From contig CAXSFM010000027.1 in the NCBI GenBank assembly GCA_964236735.1, positions 1-49,553 of the forward strand: DNA of 49,553 nt, in the 5' to 3' direction. Position 1 is the stretch's first letter. Each line of letters starts with the position of its first letter. Below, in pieces: positions 25,801-33,737 of this stretch. A program made the position numbers and the translations under genes. The notes beneath the pieces were generated by a model. That model was not told where the DNA came from. It saw only the letters and a program-made list of their open reading frames with translations, and searched no databases. Source of the stretch: JAIVJG01 sp964236735 (GTDB lineage: Bacteria > Acidobacteriota > Blastocatellia > Pyrinomonadales > Pyrinomonadaceae).

Positions 25801-27900
25801 TCAGTGCGTCAGTTCGGATTTGAGAGTCGGGGCGGCGACGTTCGTTGAGGGCAGGTTCAGAGCCGTGTGTTGATGAGTCTGTTCACCGCGTGCGGCAAAC
25901 GCTCGCGCGACGATGTGTGCGGCTTCCTGTAAGAGACGTTGTTGGTGCGTGTCGTACTCGTCGAGCGCGGCGGAATAGACGGCGAGCGCGCCGAGCGTCT
26001 CCTGGTTGTGCGAGATGGGAAAGACGGCGAGGGTTCGATAGTCCGCGAAGTCTGAGGCGAGATGCGCGGGGAGATCGAGACGCGGGTCTGTGTTGCAAAA
26101 GGGCTGGCCGTTCGTGAGTGTCCAGCCGGTGACGCCTTCGCCCGGCGCGAGCGTGCGACCCTGAAGCAGCGCGGCATTTCGTCCCGCTGCGTGCGCGACG
26201 ACGCATTCGCCGCTCGCGGGCGAGACGCGCGTGAGCGTGCAGGTGTCGAAGGAAACGAGCGTGTTGAGTTGCCGCGTGAAAATCTCGAACAACTCTTGCG
26301 GCGTGCCCGGCGTGTTGAGAGTTTGCGCGAGCGCATTAAGCGCGTCTTGCTCCTCATGTGTGAAGGCGTGCGCGGCGGGCGAGTTGTCATCATCGCCGCG
26401 CGCTTCAGCCATCAACCCGGCGGCGGGCGCGACTTTGAGCGCGGCCTCCGAGAGTTGCTCCGACGGCTCGATGCCGAAGGTCGGAAGCGGCACGTCTCTG
26501 TGCGCCTGTATCTCGGCCTCGAATTCGGGAAGGTGCGTGACGAACGTGCCGACGACGCGCGGGTCGTACTGCGTGCCGCTGCCGTCCATGATGAGCGCGA
26601 TGGCCGCGTCGCGCGTCAAGCCCTTGCGATACTGCCGGTCTTCGCGCACGGCGTCGAAGCAATCAACGACGGAGAGAATGCGCGCGGTCAGAGGGATCGT
26701 TTCGCCGCTCAAACCATCCGGGTAGCCGCGCCCGTCCCAACGTTCGTGATGATGCCGGACGACGGGCACGACCGGATACGGGAACTCGACGCGCCCGAGA
26801 ATCTGCGCGCCCGCGATGGTGTGAAACTTCATCCGGTCGAACTCGGCGGCGGTGAGTTTGCCCGGTTTGTTGATGATGTAGTCGGGCACGGCGATCTTGC
26901 CGATGTCGTGGAGCAGCGCGCCCGCACGCAATGCTTCAACTTCGGATTCATTGCAGCCGAGGATGCGCGCGACGCCGGCGGCGTAAATCTGCACGCGCAG
27001 GACGTGCTCGTGCGTCACTTCGTCCTTGGCGTTGATGGCGACGGCGAGCGCCTCGATGGTTTGCCGGTGCGCCTTTTCCATGACGGCCATTTGCTCGCGG
27101 CTTGATTCTTCCACGAGGCGGATACGTTCCTGCACGCCGTCGCGGTGCTGACGGTGTCCGAAGTAAATCGTCAACAGAATCGGCACGCCGATGACGGCCA
27201 TAATCAGCGCGTCGCGTTGGAGCGCGAGGTACATCAAGCTCGCCGCCGCGCTCGTCGGCAGAAAAAGCGGCGCGGCGCAGATAAAGTTCGCCTTCCATTC
27301 GCGCAGCACCGAATGATTCTGACGCCGCGCGAGCAGCACTGAGAGCAGTCCGAGATTGACGAAGACCTGCATGAGACCGCCGACGAGAAGCGCGAGAGAG
27401 ATGGTGGAAAAAGCGTAGGCGTGGCTCGTCGTTGCAGAGGCGGAAGCAGTAGTGGCAGCGACATCGCTCCAACCGTAGCGCAGCACCGCGCCGAGTCCGA
27501 GGGCGGCGGCGGCAGAAGAGAGCGACATCATGCCCGATGAGAAGAGATTGCTCGACAGGCGCGGCCCGCCACGACGCGAAGAGATGAATCCTTCGACGCC
27601 CGCGACGAAGATTGCCGCGAACACGCCGTAGCGACATGCCGTGAGCAGAACGAAAGCGTCCGAGAGCGTGAAGTTGATTTTCTCGCGCGTCGGTTGCAAG
27701 CCGGAGGGCAGTGGAAAACTGAGCGGAAACATGCCGAGCACGCACGCCAGCGGCGTCAGCACGAGCACGGCCAGTTGTTCCGGCGCGGCGAGTTGGAAGG
27801 GAAGCGTCGCGGCGGCGGCGAGCCACAGAGCGATGCCCGTCGCCGTCACGACGATTTGGAAAACTCGCCCCCGCTGATGATCAATGCTTTCTTGATTCAT
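25801..27900 (-). CDS. Membrane HD-GYP c-di-GMP phosphodiesterase with GAF domain
   Basis: 699 residues. An N-terminal membrane sensor (~residues 15-245), homologous to that of the GGDEF-EAL protein, leads into a short coiled coil and an HD-GYP domain. Metal-site motifs are complete: 'HVLRVQIYAAGVA', 'LLHDIGKIAVPD' near residue 332, 'FHTIAGAQIL', 'RHHHERWDGRGYPDG' near 388 and 'ARILSVVDCFDAV'. A C-terminal GAF domain spans ~530-690. HD-GYP enzymes degrade c-di-GMP to GMP; the GAF may sense a ligand. It lies between two subtilase genes on the same strand, each with its own long spacer. Confidence 0.92.
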   Translation of the reverse strand: MNQESIDHQRGRVFQIVVTATGIALWLAAAATLPFQLAAPEQLAVLVLTPLACVLGMFPLSFPLPSGLQPTREKINFTLSDAFVLLTACRYGVFAAIFVAGVEGFISSRRGGPRLSSNLFSSGMMSLSSAAAALGLGAVLRYGWSDVAATTASASATTSHAYAFSTISLALLVGGLMQVFVNLGLLSVLLARRQNHSVLREWKANFICAAPLFLPTSAAASLMYLALQRDALIMAVIGVPILLTIYFGHRQHRDGVQERIRLVEESSREQMAVMEKAHRQTIEALAVAINAKDEVTHEHVLRVQIYAAGVARILGCNESEVEALRAGALLHDIGKIAVPDYIINKPGKLTAAEFDRMKFHTIAGAQILGRVEFPYPVVPVVRHHHERWDGRGYPDGLSGETIPLTARILSVVDCFDAVREDRQYRKGLTRDAAIALIMDGSGTQYDPRVVGTFVTHLPEFEAEIQAHRDVPLPTFGIEPSEQLSEAALKVAPAAGLMAEARGDDDNSPAAHAFTHEEQDALNALAQTLNTPGTPQELFEIFTRQLNTLVSFDTCTLTRVSPASGECVVAHAAGRNAALLQGRTLAPGEGVTGWTLTNGQPFCNTDPRLDLPAHLASDFADYRTLAVFPISHNQETLGALAVYSAALDEYDTHQQRLLQEAAHIVARAFAARGEQTHQHTALNLPSTNVAAPTLKSELTH

Positions 27901-27994
27901 GCAACTTAACTCTGATGCCCGTTAATTTCTCGTCGAACATTCGCCACTCAAATATGTGCGACCGGCAACTTGGTGAATGCTTCGCGCTCACGTC

Positions 27995-30274
27995 TCAACG
28001 GCGCGGATAGAGACGGCTCGCGACGGATAAACGTTGGACGCCATTGGGCGTCGCCGTCTCGCCCTGCGTCATAATTTGTTCCTCGTTCGCGCTCGTCGAA
28101 GAGGGGTCAAAGAGGTTCGACGCCCACGCCGCTTCGTTGTCGAAACTCCAACCCGTGCGCGTGCCCGTCGCCGTGATACCGTCGCCGCTGATGCCGGAGC
28201 TAATCGTGTATCCACTGCTGATCGTGTAGCCGCTACTGACCGTGTAGCCGGAGCTGATTGTGTAACCGCTACTGATCGTGTAGCCACTGCTAATCGTGTA
28301 GCCGCTCCCGACCACTTGCCCGTTCGAGAGGACGTAGTTGCCCTCTCCTGTCAGATAACCGTCGGCGATGGCGAAGCCGCTCGTCATCAAGACATTGTTC
28401 GGCAACTTGAAGCCGTTGGTGACCAGCAATTTGTCCGTGAACGCGATGCCGTCAACCCAGAGGACGCCGTTGTTAAGCGGCATGTTTTCGCCAACGATGG
28501 GCGCGGTGACGGCGAGCGTCGAGTAAGTGACTTTCTTCTCCGTGATGAGATTGTCGCCGGGCGTGGCCTTCTGCGCGTCTTTGCGAATCGCCTTCGCCAC
28601 CGTCAGCGCGGCGTAGGTGTTGAGCGCGCCCGCGCCCTCCGTAATGATGCGCTCGAAGGCGGAAATGTCTTTGTTCTGCACCATCCGTTCATAGACGGGC
28701 AGGCGTTGCGCGGTTCGGAGCAGCACGGCCTTGACCATCGCGGGCGTGAGCGAAGAATTGGCTTCAAGCATCAGCGCAACCGTGCCGGAGACGGCGGGCG
28801 CGGCGAACGATGTGCCGCTTAAAACTTGATAAGTGCCTGTTGCGCGTGGCGCGTTGCTCGTGCCGCCGTCATAGACGATGCCGCCGAGCGTGCCGATCAA
28901 TCCGCCGCCGCCCGAAGAAGAATAAGAGTAACTGGTAGTCGGCGAAGTAGCCGAAGTTTCCGCCGCGCCGATGCGATTGCCGGGCGCGACGAGGTCTGGT
29001 TTGACGAGGCCGTCAACAAGCGTCGGGCCGCGCGAAGAGTAAGTCGCGACCGCATCGTCCGAGCGCGCGTTGGTCTGCTGCGTGTTAGTCGCGCCGACGG
29101 TGATGACGCGCGGCGAGTTGGCGGGCGAAAGGATGCCGCCGAAGATCGTGTGACCGAAAGAATCTTTGCCCCAGTTGCCCGCCGCGACGACGACGACGAT
29201 GCCGGCATCAACCGCGCGCCCGACGGCCTGACACAGCGGGTCTGTCTTGTAGCTCTGCGAAATGCCCGTGCCGAGCGAGAGATTCATCACGCGGACGTTG
29301 TAAGTTTTTTTGTTCTTGATGACCCAATCAATGCCCGCGATGACTTGCGAGACGGTGCCCGTGCCCTGCGAGTTGAGGACGCGCACATCGAGCAAGTCGG
29401 CGTTCGTGGCGACGCCGCCGTAAGTAGGCGTGCCGGGCGTCTGTGACGCGCTGTTTTCGCTGGCCTGACCTGTGCCCGCCGCGACGCCAGCCGTGTGCGT
29501 GCCGTGCCCGTAGCGGTCGTCGTTGGCCTTGTCCGTGTAGCCTTCGCCGGTGAAATCAATGCGCTTTTTGACGCGCGCGTAAGTCGCGACGTAAGACTGT
29601 CCGAGCAGCCCTAGACTGAGCAGTCCGTCGCTCGTGCGCCATTCATAGCCGACGAATTCCGCCGCGTCCGCAGGGCTGATGCCGCTATCGAGGATAGCAA
29701 TGCCGACGTGATTGCCGCCGCCGCCGGACGCAACGCCGTTTCCCAAAGCTGCGCCGTCTTTGTCGAGCGGCAAAACTTTGCTCGCGCCCGTCGTTACTTC
29801 GGCGTGGCTCGTGTTGTCCATTACGCCGCTCGCCTGCGCGGGCTGGCTGCTATCGCCGCCACTTGTCTGTGGATTGTTGGATGATGAACGGACATCCTGA
29901 TCCGGTGAGAGCCACGAGACATCTTCACGCGAGGACAACTCGGAAAGTTTTTCGACGGGCACGTCTGCGACGATGAAGCCGAGTCCATCGAATTGTCGCT
30001 CGACACGCGCGCCCGCGCTCTGGAGCGTGCGCGTCGCGCGCTCAGTGGTATCGCCGTCTTTGACCTGAAGAATGACGCGCGCACGCTCGCCGCTTCCCGC
30101 GCGTGCGTGGCGGACACGCGAGAGCAGCGCGTCCGTCATCTTCGGAGCAGCAGCAGGGCGAGCCGTCTGGTTCGGCGTCGCCTGTGCGGACACGCTCACA
30201 TGAAGCGCGCCCGACAAGAGCGGGGTCGCAAGAGAGAGCAGCAGTGTGAGACTCAAAAACTTCGTTCTACACAT
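27995..30274 (-). CDS. Secreted S8 subtilase with hexapeptide tail
   Basis: 759 residues. A signal peptide ('FLSLTLLLSLATPLLSGALHVSVSAQA') is followed by an inhibitor-I9-like propeptide (~60-125: 'ERARVILQVKDGD', 'DGLGFIVADVPVEKLSELSSREDVSWL'). The S8 catalytic domain has Asp196 in 'AILDSG', His257 in 'YGHGTHTAG', Asn in 'VVVAAGNWG' and Ser ~489 in 'SGTSFAAPAVSG'. The tail carries six-residue repeats, first degenerate (GVLWVD, GIAFTD, GFAIAD) and then nearly identical GYTISS units. It lacks the Clp-like domain of the neighbouring subtilase but shares its tail pattern. It is probably a surface-attached or secreted protease. Confidence 0.92.
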   Translation of the reverse strand: MCRTKFLSLTLLLSLATPLLSGALHVSVSAQATPNQTARPAAAPKMTDALLSRVRHARAGSGERARVILQVKDGDTTERATRTLQSAGARVERQFDGLGFIVADVPVEKLSELSSREDVSWLSPDQDVRSSSNNPQTSGGDSSQPAQASGVMDNTSHAEVTTGASKVLPLDKDGAALGNGVASGGGGNHVGIAILDSGISPADAAEFVGYEWRTSDGLLSLGLLGQSYVATYARVKKRIDFTGEGYTDKANDDRYGHGTHTAGVAAGTGQASENSASQTPGTPTYGGVATNADLLDVRVLNSQGTGTVSQVIAGIDWVIKNKKTYNVRVMNLSLGTGISQSYKTDPLCQAVGRAVDAGIVVVVAAGNWGKDSFGHTIFGGILSPANSPRVITVGATNTQQTNARSDDAVATYSSRGPTLVDGLVKPDLVAPGNRIGAAETSATSPTTSYSYSSSGGGGLIGTLGGIVYDGGTSNAPRATGTYQVLSGTSFAAPAVSGTVALMLEANSSLTPAMVKAVLLRTAQRLPVYERMVQNKDISAFERIITEGAGALNTYAALTVAKAIRKDAQKATPGDNLITEKKVTYSTLAVTAPIVGENMPLNNGVLWVDGIAFTDKLLVTNGFKLPNNVLMTSGFAIADGYLTGEGNYVLSNGQVVGSGYTISSGYTISSGYTISSGYTVSSGYTISSGYTISSGISGDGITATGTRTGWSFDNEAAWASNLFDPSSTSANEEQIMTQGETATPNGVQRLSVASRLYPRR
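28201..28312 (-). repeat. 18-bp tandem repeat coding GYTISS units
   Basis: Six near-identical 18-bp units encode the SGYTIS run of the subtilase tail. The near identity at the DNA level suggests recent expansion, in contrast to the diverged repeats on either side. Confidence 0.9.
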
Positions 30275-30789
30275 CGTCGTGGCATTTCCTCAGAATTGCG
30301 TTCGTCACAAGAATATGGTTGCCGTCCAGCTATGATGAGACGCGCGGCGGCTTTGTCTCTTCAAAACACATGCCATCATGCGAAGCGGGAGTTTGATTGG
30401 AGCTGCGCGTGCGAAGCGGTCAGACTAAGGCGATCTTCAATCGTTCTGACTGATAGGCATTGACGTGTTTTTCGTCAATCAGACTGTATCGTTCAAAACG
30501 AGTGTGATTCGCGCCCATGACCACGCATGACACTGCCTCGGCCTTCGTTGTAGAATCACGCATCAAAGAAATTTTCGTCACGAACAACTCCCCGAAACTT
30601 TGTCATCCTCTGTTTTCGCTCGCGTGCAAAGGGACGGGCGGCGTGTGTGCGAGACATAGGGCGGGCGTGTTGAGAAAGCGTTTTAATTGACGGGCGTCGT
30701 GGCGTCGGCGGCTCGAAAGGGAAAGATAGATTTTGTTCAAAGGTAGATTTCAAGGGCGAGAGAGTAATCATGCCGCCAAGCGTTCGAGC
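30275..30789. other. Intergenic region between divergent subtilase and rhomboid genes
   Basis: About 500 bases without a convincing gene. It contains two clear hairpins. The first pairs GTCAG (30419-30423) with CTGAC (30446-30450) and has an inner CGAT/ATCG. The second is TTGACG/CGTCAA (30460-30478) with a T-rich loop. A possible promoter for the rhomboid gene lies at 30527. No RNA gene could be identified. Confidence 0.4.
30527..30556 (+). promoter_or_regulatory. Possible sigma-70 promoter upstream of the rhomboid gene
   Basis: ATGACA (30527-30532), 18 bases, then TAGAAT (30551-30556). Transcription from here would give a leader of about 230 bases before the ATG at 30790. Confidence 0.35.
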
Positions 30790-32121
30790 ATGTGCCGCAG
30801 TTGCGGCGCGCTCGTCGGCGCGGGCGAGACGCACTGCATGATGTGCGGGATGCCGTCCACCGCCAACACACTCGCGCCTTCGTCTTCAACTAACAATCGT
30901 CGCCGGAGCGCGACGACGACTGACCCGGAGACGCTCCGCTTTTTGCGCGACATCGTCTCGCGCCCCGCTGCTTTCACGATCATCTTCATCAGCGTGAACG
31001 TCTTTCTCTATTTGTTGATGATGTTTTCCGGCGGCGCGACGGGCGATGTGCTCACCGCTTACGGCGCGAAGCTCAACTACTTAATCAAGGAGCAGGGCGA
31101 GTGGTGGCGATTCGTCACGCCGATTTTTCTGCACGTCAACGTGCCGGGACTCGGCCCCCTGCACTTGCTCGTCAACATGTACAGCCTCTTCATGCTGGGG
31201 CCTTACGTGGAAAAACTTTACGGCTCGGCGCGCTTCGTCGTCTTCTGGGTCGCGACGGGAATCTGTGGCGTCGTGGCGAGTTACCTGACCGTGCAGCCGG
31301 AGATGCAGATTAGCTCCGTCGGGCGTTTCCTCTTCAAGTCGCAGGACGTGCCTTCGGCGGGAGCGTCGGGCGCGCTCTTCGGTCTCGTCGGCGTGCTCTT
31401 CGTCTTCGGCATCAAGTATCGCCACGAACTGCCCGAAGGTTTCAAGCGCGCGTTCGGCACAGGCATGTTGCCGATGATCTTCCTCAATCTCTTCATCGGC
31501 TACGCGGCGCGCGGCTTCATAGACAACGCGGCGCATCTCGGCGGACTCGCGTCAGGGATGGCGCTCGCGCTCTTCGTCAATTACAAACGACCGGGCGAGA
31601 GCGGCCCCGTCTCCGTCGTGTGGCGCGTCTTGCAAGCGTTGTCGCTCGCGCTCGTGGTCGCGAGTTTCGCGATGGTCGCGCGGCATTACGGCGGGCCGCC
31701 GCCGAACTTGAAGAACCTCAGCGAGGGGTTCAAACCGTCTGCGCCGGAGACGAGCGCCAACGCTTTCATCGAGGCGATGAATGATGGACAGAATGCTTTC
31801 AATGCGCTTAAAGACGGCCACACGGACGCACTCGTGCCGGCGATTCAAAAGTTGAACGCCGCGCCTGACTTCGATAAAAATGCTGACCTGCTGCGAGCCG
31901 AGTTGACGGTCTTGCTGACGCGCGCCGTCACGCTTTCCGGCTTGCAGCCGAAGGACGAAGCGGAGAAACACGCGGGCGAGCAACAGTCGAAACAGTTGGG
32001 CGCAGACTACGATGAGTGGGAAGGCCGCTTCAACAAGTGGGTCAGGACGAACGGGCTGAAGTACAGACTTGTGCTCAACGATGAGGAGTCGCCGCAACCA
32101 CCAGCGAACGAAAACAAGTAG
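30790..32121 (+). CDS. Rhomboid intramembrane serine protease with zinc ribbon
   Basis: 443 residues. An N-terminal zinc ribbon (two C-x2-C pairs: 'CRSCG' and 'CMMCG') and a linker lead into a rhomboid domain of six helices. Catalytic Ser ~192 lies in 'GASGALFGL' and His ~248 in 'DNAAHLGGLASG'. The L1-type 'WWRFVTPIFLH' and the 'LLVNMYSLFMLGPYVEKLYG' stretch are conserved. After a last helix near residue 300 comes a soluble C-terminal tail of about 130 residues of unknown fold. Rhomboids cut transmembrane segments of other membrane proteins. The ATG start makes the zinc ribbon begin at residue 2; an in-frame TTG at 30733 would add 19 residues. Confidence 0.88.
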   Translation: MCRSCGALVGAGETHCMMCGMPSTANTLAPSSSTNNRRRSATTTDPETLRFLRDIVSRPAAFTIIFISVNVFLYLLMMFSGGATGDVLTAYGAKLNYLIKEQGEWWRFVTPIFLHVNVPGLGPLHLLVNMYSLFMLGPYVEKLYGSARFVVFWVATGICGVVASYLTVQPEMQISSVGRFLFKSQDVPSAGASGALFGLVGVLFVFGIKYRHELPEGFKRAFGTGMLPMIFLNLFIGYAARGFIDNAAHLGGLASGMALALFVNYKRPGESGPVSVVWRVLQALSLALVVASFAMVARHYGGPPPNLKNLSEGFKPSAPETSANAFIEAMNDGQNAFNALKDGHTDALVPAIQKLNAAPDFDKNADLLRAELTVLLTRAVTLSGLQPKDEAEKHAGEQQSKQLGADYDEWEGRFNKWVRTNGLKYRLVLNDEESPQPPANENK

Positions 32122-32155
32122 CACGCCGCATCGCCGTCCGAAGATTGGCGCGTGC
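32121..32155 (+). terminator. Possible terminator after the rhomboid gene
   Basis: AGCACG just after the stop codon can pair with CGTGCT about 30 bases on, and GCGATTTT follows. The stem is short for its loop. Confidence 0.35.
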
Positions 32156-32232
32156 TGCGATTTTGAAATTCTTTATCGTCCGCGTTTCATCAAGGACGAA
32201 CACAAAAATAAAGTTGAGGAGAAAACGGAAAA

Positions 32233-33126
32233 ATGGAGATTAAAAAAGTCGGCGTGCTCGGTTGCGGCTTGATGGGCGCTGGGATAGCGCAGACCGCCGC
32301 CACCGCCGGATTCGATGTCGTCGTGCGCGAAGTCTCGGACGAAGTGTGCGAGCGCGGCTTCAAGGGCATAGACAAATCGCTCGCCAGGTTCGCCGAGAAG
32401 GGCACGCTCAAACCCGAACAGGCGACGGAGCTACGCGGGCGCATGACGGGGACGACTTCGCTCGCAGACCTTGCAGACTGCGACATCATTATCGAAGCCA
32501 TCATCGAAAATCTCGACATCAAGCGCGACACTTATCGCCAGCTTGACGAACTGTGCAAGCCCGAAACCATCTTCGCCTCGAACACTTCTTCACTCTCGAT
32601 TACGGAGATGATGACGGCCACGTCGCCTGAGCGTCAGAAGCGTTTCATCGGCCTCCACTTCTTCAACCCCGTGCCGATTATGAAACTCGTCGAAGTCGTG
32701 CGGACGATTCTCACGGACGATGCAGTCTATGAGCGCGCCGTCCGGTTCGGCACGCAGCTCGGCAAAGTGCCCGTGCGCGCCGGCGACAAGACGGGTTTTA
32801 TCGTCAATCGCCTGCTCGTGCCTTACATGCTCGACGCGATTCGCGCGCTCGAAGAAGGCGTCGGCTCAATCGTTGACATAGACAACGCGATGAAACTCGG
32901 CTGCGGCTATCCGATGGGGCCGTTCACGCTCGGCGACTTCGTCGGGTTGGATACCACCTACTACATCGCCGAAATCATGTTCAACGAATTTCGCGAAAAA
33001 CGTTTCGCCTCGCCGCCGCTTCTTAAACGCATGGTGCTGGCCGGACTCTACGGTCGCAAATCAGGGCGCGGCTTCTACGACTACACGTCTGACCCGAAGA
33101 ATCCGACGCCGATGAAACTCGTCTGA
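32233..33126 (+). CDS. hbd: 3-hydroxybutyryl-CoA dehydrogenase
   Basis: 297 residues. It oxidises (S)-3-hydroxyacyl-CoA to 3-oxoacyl-CoA with NAD(P), or works in reverse in butanoate and polyhydroxyalkanoate metabolism. The Rossmann motif G-x-G-x2-G is in 'GVLGCGLMGAGIAQTA'. 'ASNTSSLSI' and the catalytic His in 'RFIGLHFFNPVPIMKLVEV' are intact. The C-terminal dimerisation domain has 'DKTGFIVNRLLVPYMLDA' and 'LGCGYPMGPFTLGDFVGLD'. A GAGGAG ribosome site precedes the ATG. An enoyl-CoA hydratase lies 600 bp downstream, suggesting a shared beta-oxidation-type role, but a hairpin and a toxin-antitoxin pair intervene. Confidence 0.93.
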   Translation: MEIKKVGVLGCGLMGAGIAQTAATAGFDVVVREVSDEVCERGFKGIDKSLARFAEKGTLKPEQATELRGRMTGTTSLADLADCDIIIEAIIENLDIKRDTYRQLDELCKPETIFASNTSSLSITEMMTATSPERQKRFIGLHFFNPVPIMKLVEVVRTILTDDAVYERAVRFGTQLGKVPVRAGDKTGFIVNRLLVPYMLDAIRALEEGVGSIVDIDNAMKLGCGYPMGPFTLGDFVGLDTTYYIAEIMFNEFREKRFASPPLLKRMVLAGLYGRKSGRGFYDYTSDPKNPTPMKLV

Positions 33127-33144
33127 GGAAAAGATTGTCATTGT

Positions 33145-33168
33145 CGGGGCAGTGCGACCGCTGCCCCG
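33145..33168 (+). terminator. Probable terminator after the 3-hydroxybutyryl-CoA dehydrogenase gene
   Basis: A perfect 8-bp GC-rich stem CGGGGCAG (33145-33152) with CTGCCCCG (33161-33168). There is no clear T run, so it may need other factors. Confidence 0.5.
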
Positions 33169-33211
33169 GCATACACTTTCGCACGCTCCTTCATCGCTGC
33201 TTAGAACTTGT

Positions 33212-33217
33212 TATAAT
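33212..33217 (+). promoter_or_regulatory. -10 box of a probably leaderless antitoxin-toxin transcript
   Basis: An exact TATAAT ends 6 bases before the antitoxin ATG at 33224, so transcription would start at or next to the start codon. The -35 region (TTCATC near 33190) is weak. Confidence 0.5.
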
Positions 33218-33223
33218 CAGGGC

Positions 33224-33421
33224 ATGTCAAACGCACAGAATAAAAAGAACACGACGGCGAAGCGCACCAACCCGGCGACGAGTCGCGCGAAGAAAGAGGC
33301 CGCGCCCGAACTTTCGGACGAGGACGCGCGCGATCTGCGCGAAGCCTTGCGCGCCCGCGAAGAGGCCGAGCGCGTGGGTTATTACCCATGGGAGTGGCTG
33401 AAGCAGGAGACCGCGAAGTAG
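33224..33421 (+). CDS. Small antitoxin partner of the RelE/ParE-like toxin
   Basis: A 65-residue, very charged protein. The N-terminal half is lysine- and threonine-rich ('KKNTTAKRTNPATSRAKK'). The C-terminal half is a predicted amphipathic helix ('DEDARDLREALRAREEAERV') ending in 'YYPWEWLKQ'. No DNA-binding fold is obvious. The TAG stop overlaps the GTG start of the toxin by one base. It is called an antitoxin from this coupling and its size; the family is unrecognised. Confidence 0.65.
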   Translation: MSNAQNKKNTTAKRTNPATSRAKKEAAPELSDEDARDLREALRAREEAERVGYYPWEWLKQETAK

Positions 33422-33678
33422 TGGCCTACCGGATTGATTTCTCACCAGCAGCACGACGCGACTATAACGGGTTGACGACTCCGATCCGGCGTCGTCTCCA
33501 AAAGCGCATTGACGCCCTCGCCGACGATCCGCGACCACGCGGCGTCGTCAAACTCTCCGGCTCCGAAGACATTTACCGCGTCCGCGTCGGCGACTTCCGA
33601 ATCATTTATGAGATTCAAGACGCCGTGCTATTGATACACGTCTTGAAGATTGGAAACCGGCGAGACGTGTACAGGTGA
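33421..33678 (+). CDS. RelE/ParE superfamily toxin
   Basis: 85 residues from a GTG start. The fold pattern is typical: 'YRIDFSPAARRDYNGL' (strand then helix), 'RRRLQKRIDALADDPRPRGVVKLSGS' and the core 'DIYRVRVGDFRIIYEIQDAVLLIHVLKIGNRRDVYR'. Conserved basic residues and the terminal R-x2-V-Y-R are present, as in RelE-type ribosome-dependent RNases. The start codon overlaps the upstream antitoxin stop (TAGTG). Confidence 0.88.
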   Translation: MAYRIDFSPAARRDYNGLTTPIRRRLQKRIDALADDPRPRGVVKLSGSEDIYRVRVGDFRIIYEIQDAVLLIHVLKIGNRRDVYR

Positions 33679-33737
33679 GGAGACGTTACGTCTGTATCTG
33701 CTTGATGTGGGGCTTCTCCATTACCTCATTCTGAAAA

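Noticed and set aside
28201..28312. Tandem direct repeats that could be taken for CRISPR
   Set aside because: Units are 18 bp without spacers and lie in frame inside a subtilase gene, encoding GYTISS.
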